A DNA stretch of 64,000 nt from Sarcocystis neurona (Eukaryota; Apicomplexa; Conoidasida; Eucoccidiorida; Sarcocystidae), in assembly GCA_000727475.1 (NCBI GenBank), contig KL647304.1, positions 1,378,231 to 1,442,230 on the forward strand. Direction: 5' to 3'. A program made the translations under genes and the position numbers. The notes under the pieces were generated by a model, which saw only the letters and a list, made by a program, of their open reading frames with translations, ran no database searches and was not told the origin of the DNA. Shown here one piece after another: positions 33,901-46,302 of this stretch (the stretch's first letter is position 1; every line of letters starts with the position of its first letter).

Positions 33901-36635
33901 CTGCAGAGAAGTTTGATGTCAGGGTATATGCTGCGGGTGGCTGTGCTTCTAGAGGCGGGTGCGGCGGACCCAGCTGTCGAGATCCCTACAGTTGTTATCA
34001 AAGGAATGAAACACCTTTTACCAAGGATGGGAATTTCTGCATTTACTACGCAGCATCTGCTCGCTGTGTCCTGCGTGGCTGTACGTAACAAGCTGCACGA
34101 AGTAATACCTCTCACCTGCTTTATCCATGTCACCATTGGGCCTGCTGCTGTTTTTGCTGTCTCTTCACCAACCTCAATACCTTGTGGGATCCTACGTGTA
34201 TTACCTGCGGGAGTTTTCGGCCGTGCACAACTTCGGGCTGCTAGGGGCGATACAGCCGGTGCTGCGGTGACCGTAAGCTGCGGCGCTGCCATAGTGGCAA
34301 GCGGTTGTTTCCAAGACGACGTGCGAGAGCAAGTGCTCGCAGCCATCAGTGGAAAGAGGCATAAACAACCAGCGACAACGTCAGTACAACACTTCGATAG
34401 AGAGAGACAACTTCGGAACTTTGTAAGCAGATGCCTTTCTGGGAACAGGGGTGCAACAGAGTGAGCTTCAGCGTATACGGTGTCGCTCGAAGCGAAGACC
34501 AAAGTGAGTGAAGGACAACTGGCAGGCGCAGACAAGTACACCGCAGAATGTGCATTTGTATAGTTGAAAAGCAAGGAAGATGAACTGAGACGTAAAATCG
34601 AGGTTTTGTGCGTGGAGGACTGGGCGAGGAAGCCCAGTCTGCACAGGAAGCGCATAGGGGAGGAAGGTGATACGGCAGTAGGGTAGCGCAGAAATACACA
34701 TGAAGAAGAGTTAGTGCTGGGTGCACTGGAGACAAACAGCAGCCGGCTGCGTCGCACAACTTGCAAAAGCATTCCGGCGAAATAGGAACTATTACCATTG
34801 ACATCCATCGTTCCAGATGCACTGGTGCTGCTGCACCCGAAGTTCTTGTGCCGTCCACTTTCGAGATTGTAATCGAGTGCGCGGCTCCTGTTTAGGGATA
34901 GGATGCGGTGGACGATCTGACCAATCATTGGCTGTTGCTCGCTACGGAGCCCCTTCATCAGCTTCGGCGAATGAATCAGTCGAAAAAAATGTCCGGAGTA
35001 GATGCGCTGGTCCTGGAATTGCGGTCGCTGATCCAAAGTTCGTAAATGCGGACGCTGCTGATGGTCGGAGTGCTGCTGTGGTGGGAGCTTCAACTGTTGC
35101 TTCGATTCTAAACACCAGCACAACTGCTGCTGCATGGGCTTTGGGCATTGTCGACGGTGCTCTCTCGTCTTCTCTAGCCGGTGTACTGGTGGCTTCTTCT
35201 GCTCCCCCTGCCGGGCCTTTCCCTGTCCCCGCAGCTGCTTCTGATCCGGCGTTTGACATTGTTGCTGTTGATCCTGTGGCATCTGCTCCTTTTGCAAAAT
35301 ACGACGACCACCAACAGGTGACCCGCATAAGCAGACACGCAGCGGCCTACGTGTGCAGGCTTTGACTGTGTGCCAGTCTGCGCTGGCGTCGGCGCGTGTA
35401 TTATCTGATAACGAGACAGGGGAGGATCCACTGCGGAGTCCTGGTAACGCAAAATTACAAAAACCTCTGCCTCCAGCAAATGGAGACGTCTTGTCAAACG
35501 TACATCTATATTTGCCATAAAAAGCAGCCAGGGCGGTTGGTAGAGCACGCACGACAGCGGGACCTGTACCAAACTTGTGAGCTTTTGCAGCAGCAGCCGC
35601 GCGAGTGGTTGAAGTTGTAGAAACCCCTGCTTCAGCTACAATGAACCAGAACAGCCAGCTAAGCACTGTGAAGCCCGTGCGGCGGAGCCCAGCAGCTATA
35701 CTTCGCGAAGTGACACGCAGAGCAGTGAACGGAAACGAAGAGCGCGCATCCGAATACGAGAGACTTGCAGACTGCACACTACGAGAGGGGCAGTGATCAC
35801 GTAGACTACCACCACACGTACACACTGGAGATCGACTGCAATCAGCAGAACCTGCTGCTGATTCGTCACTACGTGATGCGTGCTGACTGCACACCACCCT
35901 CCAAACAGCAACTGCACCGAAAGTGGATCCAGGAAACACAGCTGCGCCCGTTTCGGCAGCAATGTCACGCTCACAAGGCAAAGCAGGCGCGCCACCAGCA
36001 GATATAGCAATTGCAGCCGGAGCATTGGTTGCAGGACGGCGTCGAACAGAGCCGGCTGTGACTGTGGAAAACCCAGAAATGCTGGTGAACACGGTATCAC
36101 AAGGAGTGGTAGGGACGTCTTCGGCAGCATCATAGGAGGTAGCAACACCAGAAGCAGCAGCCTCCGCGGTACCAGCATCGGCTGATGCAGTAGCAACAGA
36201 AGCACTAGCGGGTTGAAGTGAAAGCGCTAGGACTGGTACAGGAATACCGATCGCCGGTGTCTTTCCGGCATCACATGCGGGTGACGCAACAGAAGCTGTG
36301 GCATGCGGCGTACACGCGTAACAAAAAGGCGAGGCCAGCGTAGCCCGCTCGGGAGCTCGTGCGCCGCTATGACGCCGAGAACGGCATTTCAGGCAGCGTC
36401 TTCGAAGCTGCGACTTAGTCAGTCGTGAAGAGTCGTCCATGTCGTTCAAAAATGACACCAGCCGTTTCTTTGCGAGTACATTGTCTCCTCCGGGACAACA
36501 TGCGTTCTTGCTGCTGGAAGCATTCCCTTTGCTCGCAGTAGCACAGGGGCAGGGGCCGCACCGCGAGCGGCAGCAGGACCACCAGCAGGGATTATCATGA
36601 CGGCTCCTGCTGGTTCCTGCTGCCAAAGTGTGCAT
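30978..36635 (-). CDS. Plastid-type elongation factor G, probably apicoplast
   Basis: Intronless frame of 1885 codons on the - strand. EF-G proper begins near residue 1045. The GTPase motifs are G1 AHIDAGKT (1057-1064), G2 RGITI, G3 DTPGHVDF, G4 NKMD and G5 CGSAL. Domain II, domain IV (GGRGQYGDV) and domain V ([12 protein letters not shown]) follow, ending at residue 1885. EF-G moves tRNA and mRNA through the ribosome using [20 protein letters not shown] and [19 protein letters not shown] are bacterial/chloroplast-type and differ from mitochondrial EF-G1, so an apicoplast role is likely. Two low-complexity inserts lie between the G domain and domain II (about 32330-32600) and inside domain V (about 31165-31330). 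The frame stays open 3.15 kb upstream, so the start is uncertain. Met661 (codon 34653-34655), followed by a hydrophobic/Ser-rich leader, and Met622 are alternatives that would suit an organelle presequence better than Met1. Function is firm, location inferred, N-terminus open. Confidence 0.88.
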   Translation of the reverse strand: MHTLAAGTSRSRHDNPCWWSCCRSRCGPCPCATASKGNASSSKNACCPGGDNVLAKKRLVSFLNDMDDSSRLTKSQLRRRCLKCRSRRHSGARAPERATLASPFCYACTPHATASVASPACDAGKTPAIGIPVPVLALSLQPASASVATASADAGTAEAAASGVATSYDAAEDVPTTPCDTVFTSISGFSTVTAGSVRRRPATNAPAAIAISAGGAPALPCERDIAAETGAAVFPGSTFGAVAVWRVVCSQHASRSDESAAGSADCSRSPVCTCGGSLRDHCPSRSVQSASLSYSDARSSFPFTALRVTSRSIAAGLRRTGFTVLSWLFWFIVAEAGVSTTSTTRAAAAAKAHKFGTGPAVVRALPTALAAFYGKYRCTFDKTSPFAGGRGFCNFALPGLRSGSSPVSLSDNTRADASADWHTVKACTRRPLRVCLCGSPVGGRRILQKEQMPQDQQQQCQTPDQKQLRGQGKARQGEQKKPPVHRLEKTREHRRQCPKPMQQQLCWCLESKQQLKLPPQQHSDHQQRPHLRTLDQRPQFQDQRIYSGHFFRLIHSPKLMKGLRSEQQPMIGQIVHRILSLNRSRALDYNLESGRHKNFGCSSTSASGTMDVNGNSSYFAGMLLQVVRRSRLLFVSSAPSTNSSSCVFLRYPTAVSPSSPMRFLCRLGFLAQSSTHKTSILRLSSSSLLFNYTNAHSAVYLSAPASCPSLTLVFASSDTVYAEAHSVAPLFPERHLLTKFRSCLSLSKCCTDVVAGCLCLFPLMAASTCSRTSSWKQPLATMAAPQLTVTAAPAVSPLAARSCARPKTPAGNTRRIPQGIEVGEETAKTAAGPMVTWIKQVRGITSCSLLRTATQDTASRCCVVNAEIPILGKRCFIPLITTVGISTAGSAAPASRSTATRSIYPDIKLLCRSRNGHCRILSRACNRRRAVAGELLNCRSITSIFRTSVESNTRNSRLWGRYSGGGSSIRHSNHCAIATCCTRTRSLKLLRSRAVPFCKGAPLRFHAPASGNHVDREALSRGTQSVSPLAAGDALLSSNFSERAVPLSRYRNIGIMAHIDAGKTTTTERILYYTGVSCRIGEVHDGEATMDWMEQERERGITITSAATTCYWEGMRPGSYPRHRINIIDTPGHVDFTLEVERALRVLDGAVGVFDAVAGVEPQTETVWRQGNKFGIPRIAFINKMDRMGASFERCVQQIKQKLRSRGVPVQLPVGRETGFRGVIDLLRMRAIYWEEESLGMQFEEEAVPQSMRDQAMQYRAALVEKAAEGSDELLAKYLEGGSAAGEELTTCDILRGLRLQTLKNEAVPIFCGSALKNKGVQTLLDGVVDYLPSPAEVHLATKGLCRSQEACEFDSKSEDPPFSSNSDYGSAPRAKQHRRAFTQSGEGAGSAVSEGGHRCSGSNSADGSSGSSRGRGDSSNRREDGTTKDGVGLADAHYNIENDTVLRGLVFKIMADQYVGMQNFVRVYSGTIRPGQWVYNPRTKKEERVQRLVLIHANTRKDVPALRAGDIGAVLGPKDLLTGDTLCEKSYPEQLERIDVPDTVVSVAVEAKRKADADKLSTALSKLAREDPSFCVSVAPETRQLIAGGMGELHLEIVLDRLRREFGVEVTAGAPQVAYRATVTDEAKGRGKYIKQSGGRGQYGDVALAIEPLERGAGIEVENAIRGAVIPNEFIPAVEAGVREQLTAGLVPGFPLTDVKITVFDGTYHPVDSSELAFKIAACLAVKEAAKNAAPVILEPIMNVHVVTPPDYVGPLIGDLSARRGIIQSVTSHDAARAAADAGSSTSEQHGSNTNNVAEGQGNVERGSSRFPDAALADGGPTEITAQVPLAQMFGYTTSLRSLSQGRATSTMELGRYCTVPKYLADKLVEERTGGMQARGGLSE

Positions 36636-38265
36636 TTTACCATTACTGGATGTCCACCCCCGCCCACGGGAAGGCGCTAAGATTTTAACTCAACAAATAC
36701 TTGACAGGCGCCTCGGGTCACGGAAGTACGTCGGCTGCGGACAGGGAACCGTAAAAAGGTTTTGATAGGTGCCTGTGTATTCAGAAGCTATCTGATGCCC
36801 CTCCGCAGGCCCTTGGCTTTTTGCACCGAGTCAGAAGGAACGGGGTTCCCAGCGCGCGTTGTGACGCATGATCGAAGTTTACAGCTTAGATGCGAAGGAG
36901 ATCCTTTACACGGGTACAATCACCCGGACGCTTTAGCACACACATAAAGGGGCGCTGCTGCAGACACCGCAAGGTAGAAAAAGCCGAAGCAGCAGGCCCG
37001 ATTACGAGAAGCACAATATAAAAGTTTTTGATATCATTTGAGAAGGGAGCAAAAAAGACCAGGACCGCTTTAACGCTTCGGCTACCAATGCGACAGGTGC
37101 TGGTACTGAGTGGCCAGCTTACTTGCATAGCGAGACAGCAGCACTTTCGAATGAATAAGCTCCACCCGCGTGAAGACTGCACTGTCCTCAAATGTACACG
37201 GAGTGATAGCGCAAGCTAAGGAAATTACACGGGCAAATACTTTTGGCGAGGCGAGTGTCGTCTGGCTCCAATAGATGCACGCCCATGTCTACACATACTT
37301 TATAGACGATCCAACTCACAAAAGAAACGGGGTATCATGAGCTAGAAAATTGTGTCGTCACGGTACTCGGATATATGGCAAGAAAAATGAGTGTCGATTT
37401 ATCTGTTACTCTAGAGAGGATACTACAGCGTGTGTAACATGAGGCTTCTGTTACCCTGTATGAAAACAGACAAAAACGCGCAAGTACACCTGTAGAATCT
37501 CTGTACATGCGGATGAACAACCTACCACGCCTAAACAGCTTTTCACATGTTTACATAATCTGCAGACCACTCGCATCTTTACGTCTGATTTTTTCGATGC
37601 TGCCTCCCTGTACCTCTCTCGATGTCTCGGACGCGCACGCCCGCCTGCGTACGCCATCTAGGTTTGCTGTTTTCAACGGCACAATATTTACTCGTGTTTC
37701 ACGTTGTGGTTGCATGTCTTTTGTGGTGACAAAATCTACATCACTCGCCTCCGAATGCGGGGAGTTCGAAAGACATCACGTTTACTTTCACTTGTGAATC
37801 AATAATTGGCAGCAGCAGGACAACAGCAGGCACGGCACGCTACACAAGTATTCAAGTGAATTACATGCCCAGTCGTCGCGGTACAGGTTTGACGGGCAGC
37901 AGAAAAAAAGTATGGCTCTTCAGACCCTGTGCTGCTGGCGCACTCAGCGCAGGCAGCGGTGGGCTATCTGCCAAACCGCCGTACACAAGTGAGAAATCCT
38001 CACCTCCTGTATAAGTGTTAACACATCCCTCTGACACAAAATACGTATCATTGTCGTAGTATGCGTTTGCAGTTCGTCAACGCGTCTACACTACGGGAAA
38101 GATTACCCGGTGTGATCAAGGCTTTCCAAAAATACGTATCTTGTGTCGTCGTATGTATGCAGTCACATTTCCAGCAATGAACCGACAGAGTCGTGCCTTT
38201 GTCGATTTTCCGATTTTTCTCAGAAACCACCTGTGTTTCTAGCAACACGTTAACTAGCTTCTCCG

Positions 38266-38282
38266 TCTGTCTGTCTGTCTCC
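38266..38282. repeat. (GTCT)n microsatellite
   Basis: About four tandem copies of a GTCT unit inside a pyrimidine-rich stretch. Simple-sequence DNA with no gene attached. Confidence 0.8.
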
Positions 38283-39880
38283 CTGTGTTCCGCTCTGAAT
38301 TCAGGTGTGCCTGGTGCATGTCAACCTGTCGCATGTGTGTGCTTCGCTGAAATCTGCGCAGCGGTTAGTAGGGAAACTGCACCACTGTAAACTAAAAACT
38401 TTTTTCCAAGTTTGATGAAATGCCAACAACGGAAAGTCTTCTGGATTCCCTTCGGTAATGCACACGTGCGTACACGTACAGGTCGGAGGCAGCACTCTTG
38501 TCTACCGTGAAGTGAGTGGAAGTTTCACGGACCACACTACCCACTTTTGCCTTTGGATGATTTTTTTTTCCTGCATGATGGAATCAGATTGTCCTGGTAA
38601 CGTTTCGTCAAAGTGTAGGTTTCCGCGGTCTTCCAAGCAGGTTCAGACATACCCGGGTAGTCGTCGAAATACGTACCACTGGTCAAGTGCCAGCACGTGC
38701 TGCGCGTACCGCATGCAGTGCATCGTACCGGTGAGGTACCGACACAAGCAAAGTATTCTTTTGTACTGTGACTCATATCACGACTCTGGCTAATGCGGTA
38801 CCGGCAACGCTCTCTTCTGCTGTAGATCTCACCGTCCTTACACGGGAAGGCTCTGTCAAGTGCGTTCGCGTGAACATCTGTAACAGAATTTACTGAAGAC
38901 AAGTAAGGACTTTCACATTCTCCCCCCGTATCACACAGACAATTCTATCTTTTCAGAGCGTATACTCCCGCACGCTTACAGAGGAGGTCTCTGCTTAAAA
39001 TAGTGCATGACCGTGTTCTATTTTGAGTAGGAATTCCCGAGGTCCGGAACATATCGTACCGCACCTTCAAGGCGGAGACCCTTTGAGGAACAATTGGCGT
39101 GCCCGATAAATTTCACCGTAGAAGCAGACAATTCCCAGAAAGGTTTGAGATCTCCACAGCTTTTCAACTTGAAGCATCTGTTTAAGTGAGAAGACTCAAG
39201 AACCTGCCTTGGTCTTCTTCAAAGAATGTTGGCCACACTTGCTGAAAACGTTCACATTGATCGCAGTGAATGGCACGCTGCACCGCCGTGCGCTATTAGA
39301 TTATAGTCAAGTCTCTGGTGAAAGCTACGGTAAGTGCGGACTTTTACTAATGCAGCGTGATACACTAGCGAAGGCTCTGCATGATAATGACAGCTGGAAA
39401 CGAAGGTACCTTTCCTGCGTGCGCCATGATTTCACAAGACCAAGGTGAAGAACCAGAGCTGCGCACGCCGAGGGGGATAGGGAGACACTAAAGAGATAAA
39501 TAGGTTCTGCTGTGTGCCGACTGCGAAGGAGCGAGGAACGCGATCAATTCTTTCTCAGGACTCGTGGGGAGACGTCGAGGCTGCATTTGCAATCCAGTAG
39601 GTGGTCACTCAGGTGATAAAAACACGTTTCCTTAAACCAGATTCAACGCACGAGATGAAATACGCAGTTTTCCACTATGTCAGTTAGAAGAAAGTGTCCG
39701 ACGGCAGAGAGAAAAATGTTACATGCTTAGGTAGAACCGAGAAGCGAACGCCACGAACGTTCCACTCTCATTCCCTGACGAATATCGCTTACATATGATT
39801 GAGTCAACTTTCGCGGACATCTCATAATCGTACGTGTACACGATCCTCAAAAAGATATTTCTTCGCTGTATGCACACGAC

Positions 39881-39906
39881 TGTATACATATATATATATA
39901 TATATA
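39881..39906. repeat. (TA)n microsatellite
   Basis: Alternating TA run of about ten units in the gene-poor stretch. Confidence 0.9.
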
Positions 39907-42900
39907 AATGTACGTAGCCCAGTCCGACGCGAGCGCACAGTGGACGGCTGAGTTCACGCATAGGCTGTGTGCCGTACAACGCTAGTGAAGTGTGAAATTC
40001 TTTTAGCCGGCTTCGAAGGACGAATACAATACTCTCACGCGCAAGTGCAGTCGTGAAGTAACAAGACAACAAGCGTAAGTTCGCTTGCGTGCTGGCTGTG
40101 GAAGGACAGGGGCAAGTTTTCCATCAGCAGGAACACTGCTGTGTAAGCTAATTGACATTGTACCCGGAGTGCACGACATGGTTACTACAGCTTTTCTGCT
40201 AAGAAGCAAACCCGGTGAGTGCGGAAAGACAGCAGCGGAGGAAGTGGGGGTGTAGCCGACGACCTGTCTGCAGGGACACCACAGGAATTATACCTGTACC
40301 ATTTTGACACGGAAAGCGAAATCGTACTTTGCAGAAGCGGCTGGTGATCCACAGAATGAATAGTTTTATGCAGAACCCGTGCAGTCACCATTTTAGTCTA
40401 AAACCAAAACATCGGGCACTACGAGCTCGAAGGCGCAACGCACTGCCACGGTAAGGGAATTTCCGGAATCAAGCAGAGGTTTTAGTTTATTAACTATTCT
40501 GCTTGTTTAATTCTCCTGTGGATCCTTAGGGATGAAATTCAACCGGTTGTCTCCGTGCTGCCTGTCAAACGCTTTGGCCACGTTATGTTCACTGGTGGGC
40601 TTTAACTTGCGGAGTGGCTGAGCACACGGCCACATTTCCTAAAAATACAACCGGCGTACAAATAAGCTGACCAAACAAGGCGTAGGACGCTGTGTTTTTG
40701 CAGACAAATCTGTACAGCTTCTGCAGAGTCGGACGCTGCGCCTGTAGTCCAATGACTGTGTATGGAGCTGATGCGCGAACGGTATCAAAGACGCGTACGA
40801 CCGTAGTTGTGTATGGAAGGACTGCGAAAGCGATACACGTCGAAAAGGAACTCGCTTTTGGATGGTATACAGAAGCGCACGCAGCGTAGATAGTAGTACA
40901 ATTGATAGAAGCCGTCAGACGAGATCAAGCGAGCCATTTACCAATTTTTTTCCCGCTTGACTGGTCTCACTGACAGCGGGTTGCATCTAGATGCGTTCGA
41001 AGAAAATGCGTAGCATTCGCATTGAAACTACTGCATTGTGCGACGTTTCTCCGCCTCATGCCGTGGCCCAGTGGCGCCTCTGTGTACAAGGCTCGTATCC
41101 CATTTCGAAAGCTCACCGTCGTTGCATTCTCAACGCAGCGCACGTCGCATTCCCTGCTTTCCATTTGAAAACATGAGTTGTCGGGTAAGAGTAGAGTACC
41201 TTCGTACGGATAAGCTTGCACACGAATGCATTCTCTGTACCTCGTGCAATAGCACAGTGCGTCACATTATGTAATCATCGCTGATCTCCCTAGAGAGCGG
41301 TACCTTTTTTTGTGACATAAGGCTTCGGTTGAGCCTGAAGAGTCTTTGTATAACACAAATATAGAGGGACATCTTTGTCCACCGCACAAAATACTGGATT
41401 CCGTCGACAAAAACGTCCCGTACACAACGCGTCGCCGCGCAGTTGGCCGAGCATCAGGAGTAGAGGCAAAGTACTCTCCTGTTTTTCAGCACGCTCTCTC
41501 CAACACACGTACTTGGGGTAATATCCCACAGAAACAGACTACCGGCTTAGTTCAGAGCGTTAACTTCATCTTTACTTTAAATGACACATGGACTCGTTTG
41601 ACCTGTTGTCGTTGAACATATTTTGTAAGCGTATGAGGGATAAGAGAGTACAGCAGGCAAAGTGAGCTTTTGGATGAGATTTGTATGAGCGTACTGTAAC
41701 CCGCGAAGGCAAATACTTGAGTTGCATCCATCAGTACTAACTACGACCCGAAAGCAATATGCGTGCTAGAGTCTGTTATCATATATTGCAGAAGTCTAGT
41801 TCTTCAGCACATTTCTAAATCAATAACGCCGCAGCGCTGTCCAGATGTCTTCTGTACATCAGCTCAACTGCACCCGTGCACGCGTATCCGTGTGCCCTTT
41901 CTGCGTTTACGATGGCCCGTGTGTGCGCAGTTGCTGCAGGGAATCGCATGAACACATACGTATACTGCTATACACTGAAAATAGCACACAGGTTCTGTCA
42001 TATCTTCACACATACCTTGTGAATCTGCTTTGTCTGAGTGTGACTGGGTTGTCCGATAAACGGGCCAAAAACTGGCGGCCGGTCGGGGCCGCACGCCTAC
42101 CACAGCGTGCTTCACTTGCGGCGTAAAATCGTGCTCAACATTCCGCGCTGCTGCATTGTCTGCGCCCTGGAGTGCACGTGGCGGACACTGTGTCAATAGC
42201 ACAAAAACTTTACTACTGAGGAACACCCAACATGAGAAGGAATCTTTCTGAAATGAGATGCCAGGTCAGCAGCAGCAGACAAGACACATGAGGGGTCTGG
42301 TGTTCTCCCGTCCGTAAACACTGCAGGCAGAGCTACTCTCTCATGCGTAGGGTTCCTCAGGTCTCTCCGTGTTTATTACTGGAACACAGCATGAAAGAGC
42401 TGATCGTGTTTTCTGCGCTTAAGTAGTTCCTTACTTTACAACTGAACTTAAATCCTCCACCACCAGCAGAGAAGAGGATTTGCTATGATGAACTCAAAGC
42501 AGCGACAGCCACGGTTCATTGCGTTTACTTTACAGATCCCTCCAGCTGCTAGCTCTTTCTAACAACGCCTTATCCTACGAAAGTGGGAAGCAATGCCTCC
42601 TCGACAAAGTTTTCCATTTACTCCTTCAAATAGAGTGGACTTGCTAGTGTAGTGGAGGTTTACCGGCGATGTGTGTATTCATGTTAATTTTTCAATTAGT
42701 GGAAGGGAAATTCAGTAAAGTGTGGTGTGTTCTAGAAACACGCAAGGTTGTGCTAGAGAGGACTAGCACAGATGAGGTCTGCAAACTCGACGGTTCCTCA
42801 CCTGTCGGCTCGCGAATGCTATTTCTTGACACGGGGGAGGATTTGTCCTGGAATTGACGTCTACTTACACACGCACCGCGCTGCAAACGCAGCTGTCCCA

Positions 42901-44856
42901 CCCCCAACCGAAGTCCCCCTTCCATAGTCTTCTTATACCACGGTTAAGAGCTGCCCGCTCTAGAGCACCAGTGTGAACCTATGCTGACTGATCCTGGCTA
43001 CCTTTCGACTTTCTTCTCACCAAGCAGACCCGCTTTTCCTAATGCCCTGAATTGTCCCCTGTTCAACACCATGCAAAAGGCCCCCTGCAATTGTGAGCTC
43101 TCCGCTCCACTTTTGCAGAATGAACCCTCCTACAGACACTGCCACCGCACACATAGGCCCCTACTGTCCCGTGTTGAGCGTGCACGCACGGCGCCAGGCT
43201 AGCTAGACTTCTTGAATGATGGTGACTTGAAAAGAGGTCAGAGATGGAGGTTACCCGCCCTAGTGGCAGTGAGAGGTGGAGCTACAGCATGCCCAGGCAC
43301 TCGAAACTTTACCTTTTTGTAAAACTCTATGGGGCAGCGGTGGCTTATTATCATACGGGGACGGTTAACGGTGAGGAGTTAAAGAAACACAGATCCTGGC
43401 AACCCCTGCCTGCAATTCGGACGGTTGTTTACTCTCTCTTTTACTGCGCACTGTGTGCGCAAAAGCGTGAACGTGCCTTTATCCTGTTCCGCCGTTTTCC
43501 CCAGCATTATGAAACAATGTTGCCGCAGTCTACACGATGCCTACATTCGTGTTAGGCCTCAGCAATCATGCCGGCACCCTACAGATTGAAGTATTCATTT
43601 TGTGCTACTCACGCTGAGAAGTAAATGCTTGCCAATGTCCACGGACACTCACTGCAGTCCTGCATGCCCCACCTTTTGGTGACTCAGCGTTGCGAGGCAG
43701 CAAGCGACTTCAACCGCTAATGCGAAATACCACCCACGTACGGGGGGTTCGGGAGTGATGGAAAGTTTGCATCTAGCGCTACACCTGCCGCTGCACAGGA
43801 ACTTGGCTGTACAGCTCAGCGCGCGCAACAAAAAAAACGTTCTGCTTCATCCGCCCTTCAGTTAACAAGCGGTACAAGTCCACCATTTTCCACTAACTCT
43901 AAGGCGGCGTTAAAAAGATATTGGATCACCCGCATAAATGCGGCGCTTCTTGCTGATGGAATATTTTGCGGACCAACAAGGGTACCGTGCTTCCTGACGT
44001 AGGTGTGCTTCCTGATATTTGCCGCATATCGGCGACGTCGAACTTGGTTCTTTCGTCTGTTTCTATTCCTCCGCACGAGGGTGCAGTGCGGTTGCTGTGA
44101 CTGCCATGCTCTTGGCAATGGCTCAAAAAATTCCTGGCCAGCATCTTCACCGGAAGCGCATGCCGCCCCAGTATTGAAGCATCCGCATCTGTTGCTCAAG
44201 CAATTCGATGTAGTAGTACCTGTTCAAGCAGGAAATTTTACTAGAAAGTTGTACTCGAGGTGTCCTCCGTGCGCGACGTTCCTCTCGAGCTCGTCAGCGA
44301 CGCGTCTCTACCAAAAAACGCTGTTCACCAAAGCGACGCACGTGTAACAAAGAGTGACTTGTATAGTATTTGGACAACATTCGTGCAATGACGTTCGCAC
44401 GTGTACACTTCTTTCGTATGCGCTGCATTTGCACGCTCTGCTAATACGCTTCACGTGTCGTAGGTGATTCTTTCACGCAGCCTCTGGATTGCACTTTTTC
44501 CCTCTCCTCCAAAAAAAAACCTTTACATACATCTCCGTGTATGTATGCCCATGTATACACGTTTGTGCGCAGGAGTTTACATATGGGAAAGGTGTGGTGC
44601 TACTACGTGTGTATCCCAGGTGGCCCTTCACCACCTGCGCCGGTTGAACAGTGTTGTGCTTCCCAAGTCGTTTCGAGGAGCGCTCTGCGATGGAGAGTTC
44701 TTTTTTAAAAAAGCGGGTGTGTCGCTCTCGACAGTGCCACTGCAGTTTTTACACTTCAGGGAACATAACGCTCTGCGGGGAGTCTGCCCTTTTTCCTGCT
44801 AGGGACTTCCTTTCTAAGGGGATCTTTGGTAAATAGCGTGAACGGTTATACCAGCA

Positions 44857-44873
44857 AATATATATATATATAG
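44857..44873. repeat. (TA)n microsatellite
   Basis: Short alternating TA run of about eight units in the gene-poor stretch. Confidence 0.85.
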
Positions 44874-46302
44874 TATTCGAGCTGCGTAGTGTGTAAGGTG
44901 CAGCACACATGGCCGTCGTCTTTAGGGCGTATGGACGGGCGTACCAGCAGTCTCATGCCGACTTCAGGCAGCATTTAATTTGTACTCCCGATGTTTGTCC
45001 TCAAAATCGTCGCTACACGGGCAACGTGTATTCACTGGTGCGCCGTACAGAGCTTGCATTCCCCACGTGTAAATTTCGAATTTGTCACTTACAAGGGAGG
45101 CACTGTAGGGAGCTATGGCGAACGTCTGCATATTCACATTGTGTGCACTAAGTTTAGACCGTACCGCGGTACCGTGTCCACCACTGTGGCTCCGCCGCAG
45201 CGATTGATTTTAAGAGGTAAAAAGTAGAGTCACTCATGAAGCGTTGGCCGTTTGCCTCCGGATGCGCTATCATCTTCATCTACACAAAATGCTGCTGGTG
45301 TGTCTCGCACGATTCCAACAAAGTGTGCACTAGTCTGTACACAGCGTACAGGAGGGTCAGGTTTCCTTTCATGATCTCATTTGTGCATTAGGCCTGAGAA
45401 GAGGACCGACTAGAGATTCTGACGGGACCAGTGGCTCGTACATTCCTGCAGTACATGAATCGATGCAGCCGCAACATTCACTCCGCTGCATCTGGAGAAA
45501 CAAGTGGGACGCTTGTTGTCGGCGGCTCCCACCCCTCAAAAGCGTCTTGCGTCGCGTGGATCTCGAAAGTTGCACTTGCCTGAACGTCGTGGCACACGTC
45601 CACTGGTGTTGCAAGGCCCCCACAGCACGCCGGACTTTGCCACGAGACTACGAACCTGGTCAAAAAAGGAGTTGTTTCTGAGTATGACATATACGCACTA
45701 TACACTAATACGCGCTTTTTTAGGTCCTTCATTGAGTGTACTCCTGGCGTGCATACGTGCCATCACGCAGGTTTTTTGAGTCCTGTGTTCGCCTTGGGAG
45801 GACAGGCAGAACACGATTTCCCTGGGTGTGCGTGGCACGCTCGCGTGTGAAAATACGTCGAACTGATGTGTAGACGCATGCGTTCTTCCCATCCCTGAGC
45901 TGTCGGCCTCCTGACTGTTTCCGCGAAATAAGGTCTTCATCGCAGTCGTCTTGGCTCCTTTCGTGTCTTGCAGTGAGGGTCTATCGGCTTAAAACTCCAG
46001 CAGTCTCGCCTCGACTGCGCCCTGCTCACTGTTATCGCAATTGGTTGCCGTTTCTCAGCTTGCCTTGCGCGCGCTGCCCATCCACTTATAGCTAGTCTTG
46101 GAACCAGCGTGTACACCGGAACGCCCGGGTATGTGTATATGTGTAAATCGTTCGGGTCTACGTGCACTGGCGCCTCTACGTGTGCGGACTTGGGGCCTTT
46201 TTTGCTGCCTACGCCTGCATGCAAAAACCAAGGTTTCCCCGATGCTGTATGCAGTGGAAGGACTTACTGCTAGTCCTGTAGACCCCGCGTGTAGATGTGA
46301 AT

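Larger units (their letters stand above)
36636..46302. other. Gene-poor stretch between divergent EF-G and PP2C genes
   Basis: Nearly 10 kb in which I find no exon I can support on either strand. Open frames are short (the longest is about 120 codons) and unremarkable. Visible simple sequence: a GTCT tetranucleotide run near 38266-38282 and (TA)n tracts near 39881-39906 and 44857-44873. Both flanking genes must have promoters here, but I cannot point to them. A gene of many small exons could be missed. Confidence 0.5.

Noticed and set aside
33640..34464. 274-codon open frame on + strand over the EF-G upstream region
   Set aside because: It is antisense to the EF-G frame, which is open over a much longer distance; no domain and no intron signals.
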